From Fimbriimonadaceae bacterium (GTDB lineage Bacteria > Armatimonadota > Fimbriimonadia > Fimbriimonadales > Fimbriimonadaceae), in NCBI GenBank assembly GCA_019638775.1, contig JAHBTD010000003.1, forward strand, positions 310,001 through 374,000: 64,000 bases of DNA, given 5' to 3'. The number at the start of each line of letters is the position of its first letter. The stretch's first letter is position 1. A model generated the notes under the pieces. That model saw nothing but the letters and a program-made list of their open reading frames with translations, was not told the DNA's origin and did not search any database. Positions 52,682 through 60,726 of the stretch are shown here, piece by piece. A program made the translations under genes and the position numbers.

Positions 52682-54016
52682 CTATGCCATTGGCAACATG
52701 ACTTGGCCTTTGCTATGAGTGTCTTCCGCAGGCTCACTCACCAGCTCCCCAAACACCGCTCCATCCCGAACCTCATCCAATCGCACCCAGGCGATCTGCC
52801 TACGCAACGACTGCGGTCCCGCAAATTTGACTTCAAGGTAGTTATCAGTCAACCCGGAAAGCAGACCTTCTTGGTCAATCTTGCCTTCTACCAGAACCCG
52901 CATCGTGCGCCCCAGGAACTTTCTCATGTGCAGGTCCGCCGTTCGATTGGCGATCTCTTGGATACGGTGACTCCGCTCAGTTTTCTCCTGAGGGCTGATC
53001 GGGTCGCCCCATTGATCGGCAGGAGTGCCAAAGCGTGGGCTGAACCGGAAGACATGCGCTTTCAGATACTTCGCCTCTTCGCAAACGTGGAGTGAAGATT
53101 GGAAACGTTCTTCGGTTTCGGTGGGGAAGCCGACCATGATGTCGGTTGTAATCGAAATATCCGGCAGTTGGGCGTACAGCTTGTCGCAGAGTCGTAGGTA
53201 ATCGTCCTGTGTGTAGCGGCGATTCATCTCCTGAAGGACCTCCGTGTCGCCACACTGGAGTGGAATGTGAAGGTGTGGAACCACTTTTCCTGACTTAATC
53301 AGCTCGATAAGACGATCCGAAACTTGGGGCATTTCGATGCTGGAGATGCGCAGGCGTGCGATTCCCTCGACCTCTGATAGCCGCTCAACTAAAGTCTCAA
53401 AGTCTGGGCCTTCACTCCCCGATTCCGGTCCATAAGCTCCGATCAAAACGCCGGTAAGCACGATCTCTCGGTAGCCCATCTCCGCCATCTTTTCGGCTTC
53501 CACAATGACATCCCGCCAAGGCCGTGAGACCATCCCTGGGCGGGTGAAGGGGATACTGCAATAGCTGCAATGGACGCTGCATCCATCCTGAATCTTGAGC
53601 GTTGCGCGGGTTCGAGTGTGGAGGGAGTTATTGATTGGTGGCTTGGGTTCGGATTTCAAACGGGCGGCAAACTCAGGAAATGCCTTCATGAAATATCCGA
53701 GGGCGTTCAGCTTGTCGGGGTTGGGGACGATCACGTCCGTCCCTTCAATCGGCTCATCTTTGTTGATCGCCATTTGCATGGCGCAGCCGGTGACGACGAC
53801 CCTTGCGGTTGGGTTGTTTCGGGTTGCCTTCCGAACGGTGTAGCGGCTCTTACTTTCGGCGATGCTGGTGACGCTGCAAGTGTTGATGACGTAGACGTCG
53901 GCAGGCGAATCAAAGGGGACGACCGCGAAGCCCGCGCTCTCAAAGCTCTCCAGAATTCTCTGGGTTTCGTATTGGTTGACCTTGCAGCCAAGCGTCGTGA
54001 ACGCTGCCGTCGGCAT
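52682..54016 (-). CDS. mtaB: tRNA t6A37 methylthiotransferase MtaB
   Basis: Radical-SAM enzyme converting t6A to ms2t6A at position 37 of certain tRNAs. 444 residues. UPF0004 domain with TLGCKVNQYE (first cluster Cys) near residue 8, NTCSVT near 45 and VVTGCAMQ near 73 (three Cys ligands). Radical-SAM CxxxCxxC in GCSVHCSYCSIPFTRPG near 145. Mid region LHIPLQCGDTEVLQEMNRRYT; C-terminal TRAM domain about 370-430. HGCKVN-type opening (TLGCKVNQYE) marks MtaB rather than MiaB or RimO. A TAAACT lies seven bases before the ATG. Confidence 0.93.
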   Translation of the reverse strand: MPTAAFTTLGCKVNQYETQRILESFESAGFAVVPFDSPADVYVINTCSVTSIAESKSRYTVRKATRNNPTARVVVTGCAMQMAINKDEPIEGTDVIVPNPDKLNALGYFMKAFPEFAARLKSEPKPPINNSLHTRTRATLKIQDGCSVHCSYCSIPFTRPGMVSRPWRDVIVEAEKMAEMGYREIVLTGVLIGAYGPESGSEGPDFETLVERLSEVEGIARLRISSIEMPQVSDRLIELIKSGKVVPHLHIPLQCGDTEVLQEMNRRYTQDDYLRLCDKLYAQLPDISITTDIMVGFPTETEERFQSSLHVCEEAKYLKAHVFRFSPRFGTPADQWGDPISPQEKTERSHRIQEIANRTADLHMRKFLGRTMRVLVEGKIDQEGLLSGLTDNYLEVKFAGPQSLRRQIAWVRLDEVRDGAVFGELVSEPAEDTHSKGQVMLPMA

Positions 54017-54029
54017 AGAGGAGAGTTTA

Positions 54030-54513
54030 CTCGGGAGGGACGATGAAGGCGGAACGATGAATGATGAATGGGGAGGGAATATGGGAGGGCAACGTTCCGT
54101 CGTTGCCGCGTGTCAGATTTCTCACAAAGGCACGAAGAACCACAAAGACACAAAAAAGGATAGTGGGAGGGCAACACTCCGTTGTTGCCGTTCAACACCG
54201 CGCATATGCAGGCAAGGATGCCTGCACCACAACCGGTTAAACAGGCTATACACGCGTGATCTGTGATCCGTAATCCGATCTCAGATATCTGATCTCCGAT
54301 TTCCACACACCGGGAGGGCATCACTCCGTTGATGCCGTGCAGCACCACTAGTGCGCGGGCATGACCGCATTCACCACAACCGGATAAATAGGCTTTGCGC
54401 CTTGGCGTCTTTGCGAGAAAAGCATGGAGAGCGACACAATCGGTAATCCGATCTTCGAAGGAGGTTTCTGCGGCAATGACGGAGCATTGCCCTCTCGGGT
54501 CGAGTAGAACCTG
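54030..54513. repeat. Intergenic region with REP-like and other short repeats
   Basis: Non-coding. Four copies of a 25-base palindrome GGGAGGGCAAC-x-x-TCCGTxGTTGCC: 54083-54108, 54164-54190, 54312-54337, and reversed at 54471-54496. Also holds CACAAAG-type words at about 54118-54160 and 54396-54420, and a GATC-rich tract at 54258-54300. No gene recognised. Confidence 0.6.
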
Positions 54514-54519
54514 TAAAAT
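54514..54519 (+). promoter_or_regulatory. -10 element, leaderless
   Basis: TAAAAT, six bases (GTCCGC), then the lpxK ATG at 54526. It heads the probable LPS operon 54526-59926. Confidence 0.6.
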
Positions 54520-54525
54520 GTCCGC

Positions 54526-55545
54526 ATGCCGAGGATCGAGGAGCTTTGGGAGGAAGTTGGGTTTGCCAACTATCTCCTTGCACCTGCATCCTGGCTGTAC
54601 TCCGCAGGCTGGCTGACTTACGAAGCCCTCTATAAGATTGGACTGAAGCGCCCAAAAGAGCCGCATTGGCCGGTGGTCTGCGTTGGGAATCTGACAGTCG
54701 GGGGGAGTGGGAAGAGCCCTGTCACGATCCATGTCGCTCAAGTTCTTCAGGAGCTCGGTTGCGAGGTTGTGATTTCATGCAGCGGATATGGAAGTCCGGC
54801 GTCGGAGATGGCTTCCCTTGCTCCTGAAGGTGAGCTGTCGGCGAAAGAGTGGGGCGATGAGCCAGCGATGATCCGTGATGCCCTTCGCAAAATACCATTA
54901 ATCGTCGGGAGAAACCGAGTCCGGGCGGCGGAGCTTTGCCATGAGCATTTTCCGAATGCTGTCCTTTTGATGGACGACGGGTTCCAGCACCTTCCCGTCA
55001 AAAAACATGTCGTGATTCTCCTGGACGACCCGGATCGGAAGAACCACTTCTGCATGCCCGCAGGGCCGTATCGTCAGCCTTGGCGGATCGGGCTAGGGAA
55101 GGGAGACACCGTAATCCCAGGCGAGTTTCAGGTTGAAGCCCAAGAATTGCAGATTGATGATTGCAGATTGATGATTGAGAGTGATCTGAGATCGGAGATC
55201 GGACTGGAAATCCAAAATCCAAAATCCAAAATCGCCAACGCTCTTTGCGCCATCGCCCGCCCCGAGCGCTTTCGCAAGTCACTGGAGGAAGCAGGATTAA
55301 CCCTTCAAGTCTTCAAGGCCCTGCCCGATCACGCCGACCTCACCACGGGTACCATTTTTCACGGGTTAGACCCGAATTTGCCGCTTATCGTCACGGCAAA
55401 GGATTGGGTGAAGCTCCGCGAAAACCCAGAGTCGCAACGTTTCGATATCCGAGTGGCACAATATAGTGTCACTATCCAACCTGCCGACGATTTTCGGTCC
55501 TGGCTCCATGGCAAGCTCAAAGATCAGATTCAAAAAACGGTTTGA
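54526..55545 (+). CDS. lpxK: Tetraacyldisaccharide 4'-kinase LpxK
   Basis: Phosphorylates the lipid A disaccharide at the inner membrane. 339 residues. GNLTVGGSGKSPVTIHV near 55 (P-loop), MDDGFQHLPVKKHVVILL near 148, GPYRQPWRIGL, and the later AIARPERFRKSLEEAGL. A membrane-associated helix (ASWLYSAGWLTYEALYKIG) at the N-terminus. Oddity: about 30 residues near 208-237, EAQELQIDDCRLMIESDL-to-KSKIAN, come from a tandem 14-base repeat, a GATC-rich tract and AAAATCC heptamers. They keep the frame and lie in a loop before the conserved ARPERF. Overlaps the acyltransferase gene by 38 bases. Confidence 0.93.
   Translation: MPRIEELWEEVGFANYLLAPASWLYSAGWLTYEALYKIGLKRPKEPHWPVVCVGNLTVGGSGKSPVTIHVAQVLQELGCEVVISCSGYGSPASEMASLAPEGELSAKEWGDEPAMIRDALRKIPLIVGRNRVRAAELCHEHFPNAVLLMDDGFQHLPVKKHVVILLDDPDRKNHFCMPAGPYRQPWRIGLGKGDTVIPGEFQVEAQELQIDDCRLMIESDLRSEIGLEIQNPKSKIANALCAIARPERFRKSLEEAGLTLQVFKALPDHADLTTGTIFHGLDPNLPLIVTAKDWVKLRENPESQRFDIRVAQYSVTIQPADDFRSWLHGKLKDQIQKTV
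55149..55233 (+). repeat. Short-repeat insertion inside lpxK
   Basis: GCAGATTGATGATT twice in tandem (55149-55176), a GATCTGAGATCGGAGATCGG tract, then AAATCC followed by AAAATCC heptamers (55208-55233). The same heptamer, reversed as GGATTTT, occurs in the gap at 58291. Inserted length keeps the lpxK frame. Confidence 0.7.
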
Positions 55546-56413
55546 GAATGCGGCGGGCGCTTTCGCTTTTGGTCTTGTCAAGGCTTGGATGAGCCGCAAG
55601 ACGGTTCTGCAGGCAGAGAAAACTGGGAAAAAGCTAGGACGACTGTTTTTCAAGCTTTCACGCAAGCATCGCGAACGCGCTCTTTCAAACCTTGAACTCG
55701 CCATGCCCGAGCTCTCCGCCTCCGAGCGAGAGGCCATGGCGCTCAAGGTGTTCGAGCATTACGGGATCGTAGGGACTGACTTCCTCCGCACTGAGCGTCG
55801 CAACTACGAAGAGGACCTCGCCAATACCGAATTTGAGAATTGGGAGATTTATGAGGAAGCCTGCAAAGCTGGGGGGGTACTCATTGTCTGCGCCCACTTC
55901 GGCAACTGGGAGAGACTCGGGGAGATCTTCGCCAAGAAAGGTTATCCCATTTATGCGGTAGCCCGAGACGCCGACGACGAAGGTGTGAACCGTCAGGTAC
56001 TTGAATTGCGCCAGCATGCAGGGCTGCAGATTCTTCCACGCGGGAATGCCGCCATTCAGATACTGAAAGCGATGAAGCAGAAATTGAGAGTCGGCTTACT
56101 GCCCGACCAGAACTGCGATGAAAGCTTTTATCCGTTCTTTGGCAAGTTAACTGGGACAGTTCTTGGCCCGGCAACATTGCACATCCGTACGGGTGCGCCG
56201 CTGGTCCCCGTTTTTTGTGTGCGTACGGGACCAGGGAAGTACAAGGTTATCGTTCTGCCAAAAATCGAGCCGTTGCCTGGCTACGAGGACAAGATCGAGG
56301 CGATCACACGCTCAATGAATCTGACCTTGGAGGGTGTGATCCGACGCTATCCCGAACAGTGGCTTTGGTTTCATGACCGTTGGAAAGCCGCTCGAAAACG
56401 GGGCCTGTTGTGA
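55508..56413 (+). CDS. Lipid A late acyltransferase (LpxL/HtrB family)
   Basis: Transfers a secondary acyl chain to lipid A. 301 residues from ATG 55508, overlapping the lpxK end by 38 bases; a later in-frame start is possible. Hydrophobic/basic N-terminus, RKHRERALSNLELAMPELS (family helix), then AHFGNWERLG with the catalytic H-x4-E near residue 135. LPDQNCDESFYPFFGKLTGTVLGPA near 202 and PVFCVRTGPGKYKV are family motifs. C-terminal EQWLWFHDRWK is typical. Next to lpxK this confirms a lipid-A-making diderm. Confidence 0.92.
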   Translation: MASSKIRFKKRFENAAGAFAFGLVKAWMSRKTVLQAEKTGKKLGRLFFKLSRKHRERALSNLELAMPELSASEREAMALKVFEHYGIVGTDFLRTERRNYEEDLANTEFENWEIYEEACKAGGVLIVCAHFGNWERLGEIFAKKGYPIYAVARDADDEGVNRQVLELRQHAGLQILPRGNAAIQILKAMKQKLRVGLLPDQNCDESFYPFFGKLTGTVLGPATLHIRTGAPLVPVFCVRTGPGKYKVIVLPKIEPLPGYEDKIEAITRSMNLTLEGVIRRYPEQWLWFHDRWKAARKRGLL

Positions 56414-57372
56414 GGTTCTTACTAGTGCGATATTCGGCGATCGGAGATTGTGTGATGGCGGCTCCAGTAGCGTCCTCTGTGCGCCGGGCATCTCCCGAAT
56501 CATTCATCGGTTGGGCGGTGGAAAAGAGATGCGAAGACGTTGTTGATACACAGAGGTTGGTCGACGACCGCGCATCCTATGATCCCAAGGTCTTTCGCAA
56601 GGCGAAGAACCGTGTTGCCGGAATGCGCCGCGAATGGGCCTATTTCATTCGTTTGCGAACTCTAAGGTTCGACGTTGGCCTGGACCTTCAAGGACATTCC
56701 AAAACTGCTCTATGTCTTCGTCTGGCTAAGCCAACCAAACGCTTCGCGATCCGTGCCACAGATGTTTTCGCCCGATCCCTCAATCCGATTCTGTCGATCA
56801 AGGAGGGGCAGCACACGGTCGAACGAAACCTTGAGGCCTTGCGGCTTGCCACTGGTCTGGACACCGATCCAACACCGATCATGCCAGAGCACTCTTTAGA
56901 GAAAGAGGAGATGTTGAGCAAACTCGGGAAGGACCGGCGGATCGCGACGATCTCTGTAAGCGCGGGAGCCCAAATCAAGGAGTATCCACTTGATCGATGG
57001 TCGGTCGTGGCTCAAGAGCTTCTGAAGCAAGGCTACACGGTCGCGTTTTTGGGTGGCCCGACCGACAAAGCCCCCGGCACTCCGAACGCTTTCGACTTTG
57101 TCGGCAAGCTGAGCCTTGCCCAATCGATGGCGGCGGTTGCCGTCAGTTCCATTCACCTTGCTGCTGACACGGGGACCGGGCATATGGCAGCGGCCTACGG
57201 AGTGCCGGTTGTGTCGATCTTCGGCCCGACCGATCCAAATCTCTACCGCCCGTACATAGAGAAGGGTATCGTCCTGTGCAAGGGGGATGCGACCGAGAAT
57301 GTCTCTACCGACGAGGTGATCCAAGCGGCGATCACTCTAAACGACCGTTATGGCGACCAGGTTTCTCATTAG
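56410..57372 (+). CDS. Glycosyltransferase family 9 (heptosyltransferase-like), first copy
   Basis: 320 residues from GTG 56410, which overlaps the TGA of the acyltransferase gene (GTGA). N-terminal FLLVRYSAIGDCVMAAPVASSVRRA is the GT9 nucleotide-sugar fold start, VGLDLQGHSKTALCLRLA the D-x-Q-x-x-x-K-S-type segment, and VSAGAQIKEYPLDRW and HLAADTGTGHMAAAYGVPVVSIFGPTDP the C-domain donor-site motifs. Adds heptose or a related sugar to the LPS core in the cytoplasm. Overlaps its paralogue by 23 bases. Confidence 0.92.
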   Translation: MRFLLVRYSAIGDCVMAAPVASSVRRASPESFIGWAVEKRCEDVVDTQRLVDDRASYDPKVFRKAKNRVAGMRREWAYFIRLRTLRFDVGLDLQGHSKTALCLRLAKPTKRFAIRATDVFARSLNPILSIKEGQHTVERNLEALRLATGLDTDPTPIMPEHSLEKEEMLSKLGKDRRIATISVSAGAQIKEYPLDRWSVVAQELLKQGYTVAFLGGPTDKAPGTPNAFDFVGKLSLAQSMAAVAVSSIHLAADTGTGHMAAAYGVPVVSIFGPTDPNLYRPYIEKGIVLCKGDATENVSTDEVIQAAITLNDRYGDQVSH

Positions 57373-58291
57373 TCGGCTCTCCTCGCTGGGCGATGTCGTT
57401 TGCTCTCTTCCGGCTGCGGCGGCGCTGAAAGCCGGATTTGACGACTCGCACATCGTTTGGATCGTCGATCGGCGCTTTGCCGGCATCGTCGAATGTTGTC
57501 GGTTTGTGGACGAGGTTATGGTGGCGGCTCCTGGGTTACACCCAAGAACGTGGCCCAAACCAGAAGGACATTTTGAGGCGGCGCTTGACCTTCAAGGGCT
57601 ATTTAAGAGCAGCATAGCCATCGGTCGAGCGAAGGCTGTGCACAAACTGGGTTACCATTGGCAGCGAGAGGCCTCTGGACTCTTTTCGCATCCTGTCACT
57701 CCCGATGACACGTCTTGGCATATCGTGGATCAGTATGTGGATGTTGCTCGCGCCGCTGGAGGAAAGGCAGGTCGGGCAGAGTTTGGGCTTGAGCCGCACT
57801 TGGACGACAAAGGCTCGGTCCAACAGAAGCTTAGGGACATCGGTGTGAGTGGGCGATTTGTGGCAATCAATGCCGGTGCGGGATGGGTGACGAAACGCTG
57901 GCCCGCTTCCTCTTATGCAGCCCTGATCGGCAGGCTGGCTGAAGCGGGTTTGCAGACCGTGTTGATCGGGGGGAAGGCAAGTGCTGATCGGGAAGCTGCG
58001 AACGATGTCGTATCAGGCGCTGACTCGAAGCCAATCGACATGCTCGGGCAGACCTCGGTTAGGGAGTTGGTGGCTCTGATTTCGATGTCGGAGGCGCATA
58101 TCGGCGGCGATACTGGAAGCACGCATATTGCGGCGGCGCTGGATAAGCCAGCGATTGGGCTGTACTCTATTACGCGTCCCAAGCGTTCGTGTCCATACGG
58201 ACAGGTTGAGCGGTGCCTTTACGATCCAAGTTCTTTGGCGAATATTGGTGTAGTTGCCGTGTTTGAGAAGGTGATGGAGGCGGTGGGTTGA
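57350..58291 (+). CDS. Glycosyltransferase family 9 (heptosyltransferase-like), second copy
   Basis: 313 residues. [59 protein letters not shown] and [22 protein letters not shown] are GT9 motifs in the right order. Paralogous to the previous gene, suggesting sequential addition of two core sugars. Probably the last gene of the tightly packed LPS block; a heptamer repeat begins exactly at its stop codon. Confidence 0.92.
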   Translation: MATRFLISRLSSLGDVVCSLPAAAALKAGFDDSHIVWIVDRRFAGIVECCRFVDEVMVAAPGLHPRTWPKPEGHFEAALDLQGLFKSSIAIGRAKAVHKLGYHWQREASGLFSHPVTPDDTSWHIVDQYVDVARAAGGKAGRAEFGLEPHLDDKGSVQQKLRDIGVSGRFVAINAGAGWVTKRWPASSYAALIGRLAEAGLQTVLIGGKASADREAANDVVSGADSKPIDMLGQTSVRELVALISMSEAHIGGDTGSTHIAAALDKPAIGLYSITRPKRSCPYGQVERCLYDPSSLANIGVVAVFEKVMEAVG

Positions 58292-58318
58292 TTTTGGATT
58301 TTGGATTTTGGATTTTGG
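58291..58318 (+). repeat. Heptanucleotide tandem repeat (ATTTTGG, four units)
   Basis: Four perfect copies of ATTTTGG beginning at the last base of the upstream stop codon. The complement (AAAATCC) forms the repeat inside lpxK, so the two tracts belong to one family. Confidence 0.7.
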
Positions 58319-58718
58319 ATGCGGGGGGAGTATCTCACGAAGGCGCAAAGGTGCAATGGGGAATGGCCAATGCGCGGAATATTGTTGCGAGCTCTCCCCT
58401 CCCCTTGCGAAGCGAGGGGGCAGGGGGTGGGGGTTCCCATATCTGTTGCTATCACAGCCCAACGATGACAGTGAGGGTGATAGCGTCGGGAGCCTTTTGC
58501 AAAGTTGCAAATGCTCAATGGGGAATGGCCAATGCGCGGAATATTGTTGCGAGCTCTCCCCTCCCCCTGCGAAGCGAGGGGGAGGGGATGAAGGGGTGGG
58601 GGTTCCGGTTTGCGGGTTTATTGCTATCACCCCTATCCCTCAGTTCACTTCGTTCACAGGTCCCTTCCCCCTCGCTTTGCAGGGGGAAGGGAACGAGTCC
58701 ATATTGGGGTGTCCGGGC
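58292..58718. other. Repeat-filled gap inside the LPS gene cluster
   Basis: More than 400 bases with no supported gene. Besides the heptamers and the 67-base direct repeat, 58635-58691 has CCCTCAGTTCACTTCGTTCA, then a CCCTTCCCCCTCGC/GCAGGGGGAAGGG palindrome, matching the repeat at 2130-2166 almost base for base. Open frames across it look artefactual. Confidence 0.6.
58354..58583 (+). repeat. 67-base direct repeat, two copies 162 bases apart
   Basis: Copies at 58354-58421 and 58516-58583 begin CAATGGGGAATGGCCAATGC and end in CCCTGCGAAGCGAGGGGG (one base differs in the CCCCT run). The ends carry the same GCGAAGCGAGGG palindrome as 1908-1931. Non-coding. Confidence 0.65.
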
Positions 58719-59174
58719 TTGAGTCTGCTCACTCCTGAACAAGCCGTTGCCCTTCGCCAAGGCAAGAAGCTTGTCTTCACCAACGGTGTTTTCGATATCC
58801 TTCACGCCGGACACGTCCAGTATCTCAAGCAAGCGCGAGCGCTGGGCGATCTGCTGATCGTAGGCATGAACTCCGACGCAAGCACTCGAACCCTCGCCAA
58901 AGCCCCCGACCGCCCTATCAACACGCTCGAAGACCGAGCCGCCGTCCTGAGCGAGCTGAGGTGCGTCGATGGAGTGGTGTCTTTTGAAGAGAGTACACCG
59001 GAGCAACTGATCGAGCTTCTGAAGCCGGAGGTTCACGTCAAGGGTGGAGACTACAGGATTGAGGACTTGCCCGAGGCCAAGATTGTCCACGCATATGGCG
59101 GCGAAGTCGTGATCCTGCCGTTTTTGAGCGGGCACAGCACCACCGAAACCTTGAAGAGGCTGCGCGGCGAATGA
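58719..59174 (+). CDS. HldE-type cytidylyltransferase domain (ADP-heptose/nucleotidyltransferase)
   Basis: 151 residues from TTG 58719 (TTG 58704 also possible). [31 protein letters not shown] contains the HxGH nucleotidyltransferase motif near residue 29, followed by [16 protein letters not shown] and [18 protein letters not shown] with a lid region. This is the second half of HldE (RfaE), the adenylyltransferase that makes ADP-heptose; the kinase half is absent here, so it must be encoded separately. Overlaps the next start by 4 bases. Fits with the two GT9 genes. Confidence 0.88.
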   Translation: MSLLTPEQAVALRQGKKLVFTNGVFDILHAGHVQYLKQARALGDLLIVGMNSDASTRTLAKAPDRPINTLEDRAAVLSELRCVDGVVSFEESTPEQLIELLKPEVHVKGGDYRIEDLPEAKIVHAYGGEVVILPFLSGHSTTETLKRLRGE

Positions 59175-59926
59175 CCTGTTTCGATACCGATCCAAATCTG
59201 CGCTGGCTGCTATGCATCACCCATCCTGACGATGAGCTTGCTATCGCTGCTTGGCTTAGAAGACTCACGCGGCAAGGGAATGAGGTCTTTGTTTCTTGGA
59301 CGCACACCACCGATGAACGCACCGAGGAGGCAATTCAGGCCGCAAAACGCATCGGCATCCCTAAGGATCGGTTACTCTTCCATCGAGGCCGTGATGGACA
59401 CGTTGTTGACGACATCCCATCGTTGCTTCCCGATTTCAAGCAGATGATGAAAACGGTGAACCCCTGCCGTGTGATTGTCGGAGCTTATGAGCAGGGGCAC
59501 CTGGATCACGACGCAACCAACTTCCTCGTGCATCAAACGTACGATAGCCCCACGCTCGAAGTGCCCCTCTACCATGCCTACTACACATGGGTTCAAAGGC
59601 TGAATCGTTTTGCCGATCCGGCTACCGAGGAAGTGATCGATTTGGATGAAGAGGAACAGGCTTTCAAAGTTGAACTGGCGCATATGTATCCCAGCCAGAC
59701 GATTTGGAGTGCGCTGGCCTGGTACGAGTTCATGCAGTTGGTGAGGATGAACCCGGTCGAGCTCAAAAGGTCAGAACGCATGCGTGTTCAAACCCATTTC
59801 GACTACCTCACCCCTAACCTGCCCGAGCACCTCGCACACCGGGTCAGAAAGACGTCTCGGTGGGCAAGATGGGAAAGTGCAATGAATCAGTACGCTTGGC
59901 AAGGGCTTTGGAATCCTGCAGGCTAG
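59171..59926 (+). CDS. PIG-L family deacetylase
   Basis: 251 residues. Metal motif [13 protein letters not shown] near residue 18 (H-P-D-D-E) and the later [14 protein letters not shown] near 113 (H-x-D-H) are the zinc-binding pattern of LmbE/PIG-L N-acetylglucosaminyl deacetylases. Starts within the end of the HldE-like gene (ATGA), so it is translated with the LPS block. May deacetylate a sugar of the LPS or another glycan. Confidence 0.85.
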   Translation: MTCFDTDPNLRWLLCITHPDDELAIAAWLRRLTRQGNEVFVSWTHTTDERTEEAIQAAKRIGIPKDRLLFHRGRDGHVVDDIPSLLPDFKQMMKTVNPCRVIVGAYEQGHLDHDATNFLVHQTYDSPTLEVPLYHAYYTWVQRLNRFADPATEEVIDLDEEEQAFKVELAHMYPSQTIWSALAWYEFMQLVRMNPVELKRSERMRVQTHFDYLTPNLPEHLAHRVRKTSRWARWESAMNQYAWQGLWNPAG

Positions 59927-59990
59927 AAGGAAGCGAAACCTGTCTGTCGAATAATCAACTTAACAGTTTTTTCCCGCTACGGAGACAACC

Positions 59991-60572
59991 ATGTTCACAA
60001 CTCTCATCGCCGCCATTGCCCTCTCTACCGCACAACCCCAGGCCAAGCTCCCTGGGCCAGATGATTATAATCCAACGGGTCCCGTCATCCGCTTCACTCT
60101 TGAAAGCAAAAAGAGCTTTGAAATCACGACGGACCCCAAGAGTTCTCCCAGAACGGTGGAACACATTCTGGACCTGGTGAAAAGGGGATTCTATGATCGA
60201 CAGCGGTTTCACCGGGTCGAGAGTTGGGTGACTCAGTGGGGCGCACCGCAGAGCAAGAACCTTCCGATGGATGTGAAGGACCCCAAGACGGGCAAGATGG
60301 TCACGAATCCTGTGATTGCCAATGGCGAATCTGGCAAGCAGCTTCCGTTTGAAGAGTCGCTCGTGGACTACTATCGGGGCGTTGTCGGTGTTGCATCGAC
60401 TGGACTGCAAGTTGGCGGGGACAGCCAGTTGTTTATTCTCAAGGGCGACGCTCTACGGCTGTTCCGGTCGTATGCGGTGGTCGGCAAAGTCACCAAAGGA
60501 ATGGATGTTGTTGACGGGATCAAGCGTGGCGACCGGATCACAAAAGCCCAGGTTCTCGCCAAAAAGAAGTGA
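59991..60572 (+). CDS. Exported cyclophilin-type peptidyl-prolyl isomerase
   Basis: 193 residues; GGAG lies before the ATG. Signal peptide MFTTLIAAIALSTAQP. Cyclophilin core: SPRTVEHILDLVKRGFYDRQRFHRVESWVTQWGAP (with the F-H-R active-site trio), then GVVGVAST and SQLFILKGD, and FRSYAVVGKVTKGMDVVDGI. Slightly shorter core than the E. coli protein. It would help fold proteins outside the inner membrane. Confidence 0.92.
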   Translation: MFTTLIAAIALSTAQPQAKLPGPDDYNPTGPVIRFTLESKKSFEITTDPKSSPRTVEHILDLVKRGFYDRQRFHRVESWVTQWGAPQSKNLPMDVKDPKTGKMVTNPVIANGESGKQLPFEESLVDYYRGVVGVASTGLQVGGDSQLFILKGDALRLFRSYAVVGKVTKGMDVVDGIKRGDRITKAQVLAKKK

Positions 60573-60629
60573 ATGCGGAGCCAGAAGCCCTGAAAACCGC
60601 GTAGGTCTGCGAGTAGGTCCATGAAACCG

Positions 60630-60658
60630 TTGCTTTCGCCTCTCGTGTTGTTTACAAT
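60630..60658 (+). promoter_or_regulatory. Sigma-70-type promoter for the GT4 gene
   Basis: TTGCTT (60630-60635), 17-base spacer, TACAAT (60653-60658). Transcription would start near 60665, leaving a 60-base leader to the ATG at 60727. Confidence 0.55.
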
Positions 60659-60726
60659 GAATGGACAGGGGCTTTTGGCAAGGTCCTTGCGTCCATGACA
60701 GCAGGAAGCGAATTATCAAGAAGCCT

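Noticed and set aside
54747-55055. Open frames on the minus strand across lpxK
   Set aside because: They are shadows of lpxK codons with no homology or ribosome-binding site.
58308-58718. N-terminal extension of the HldE-like protein through the repeat region
   Set aside because: Its residues come from repeats and show no family similarity; the protein begins near 58719.
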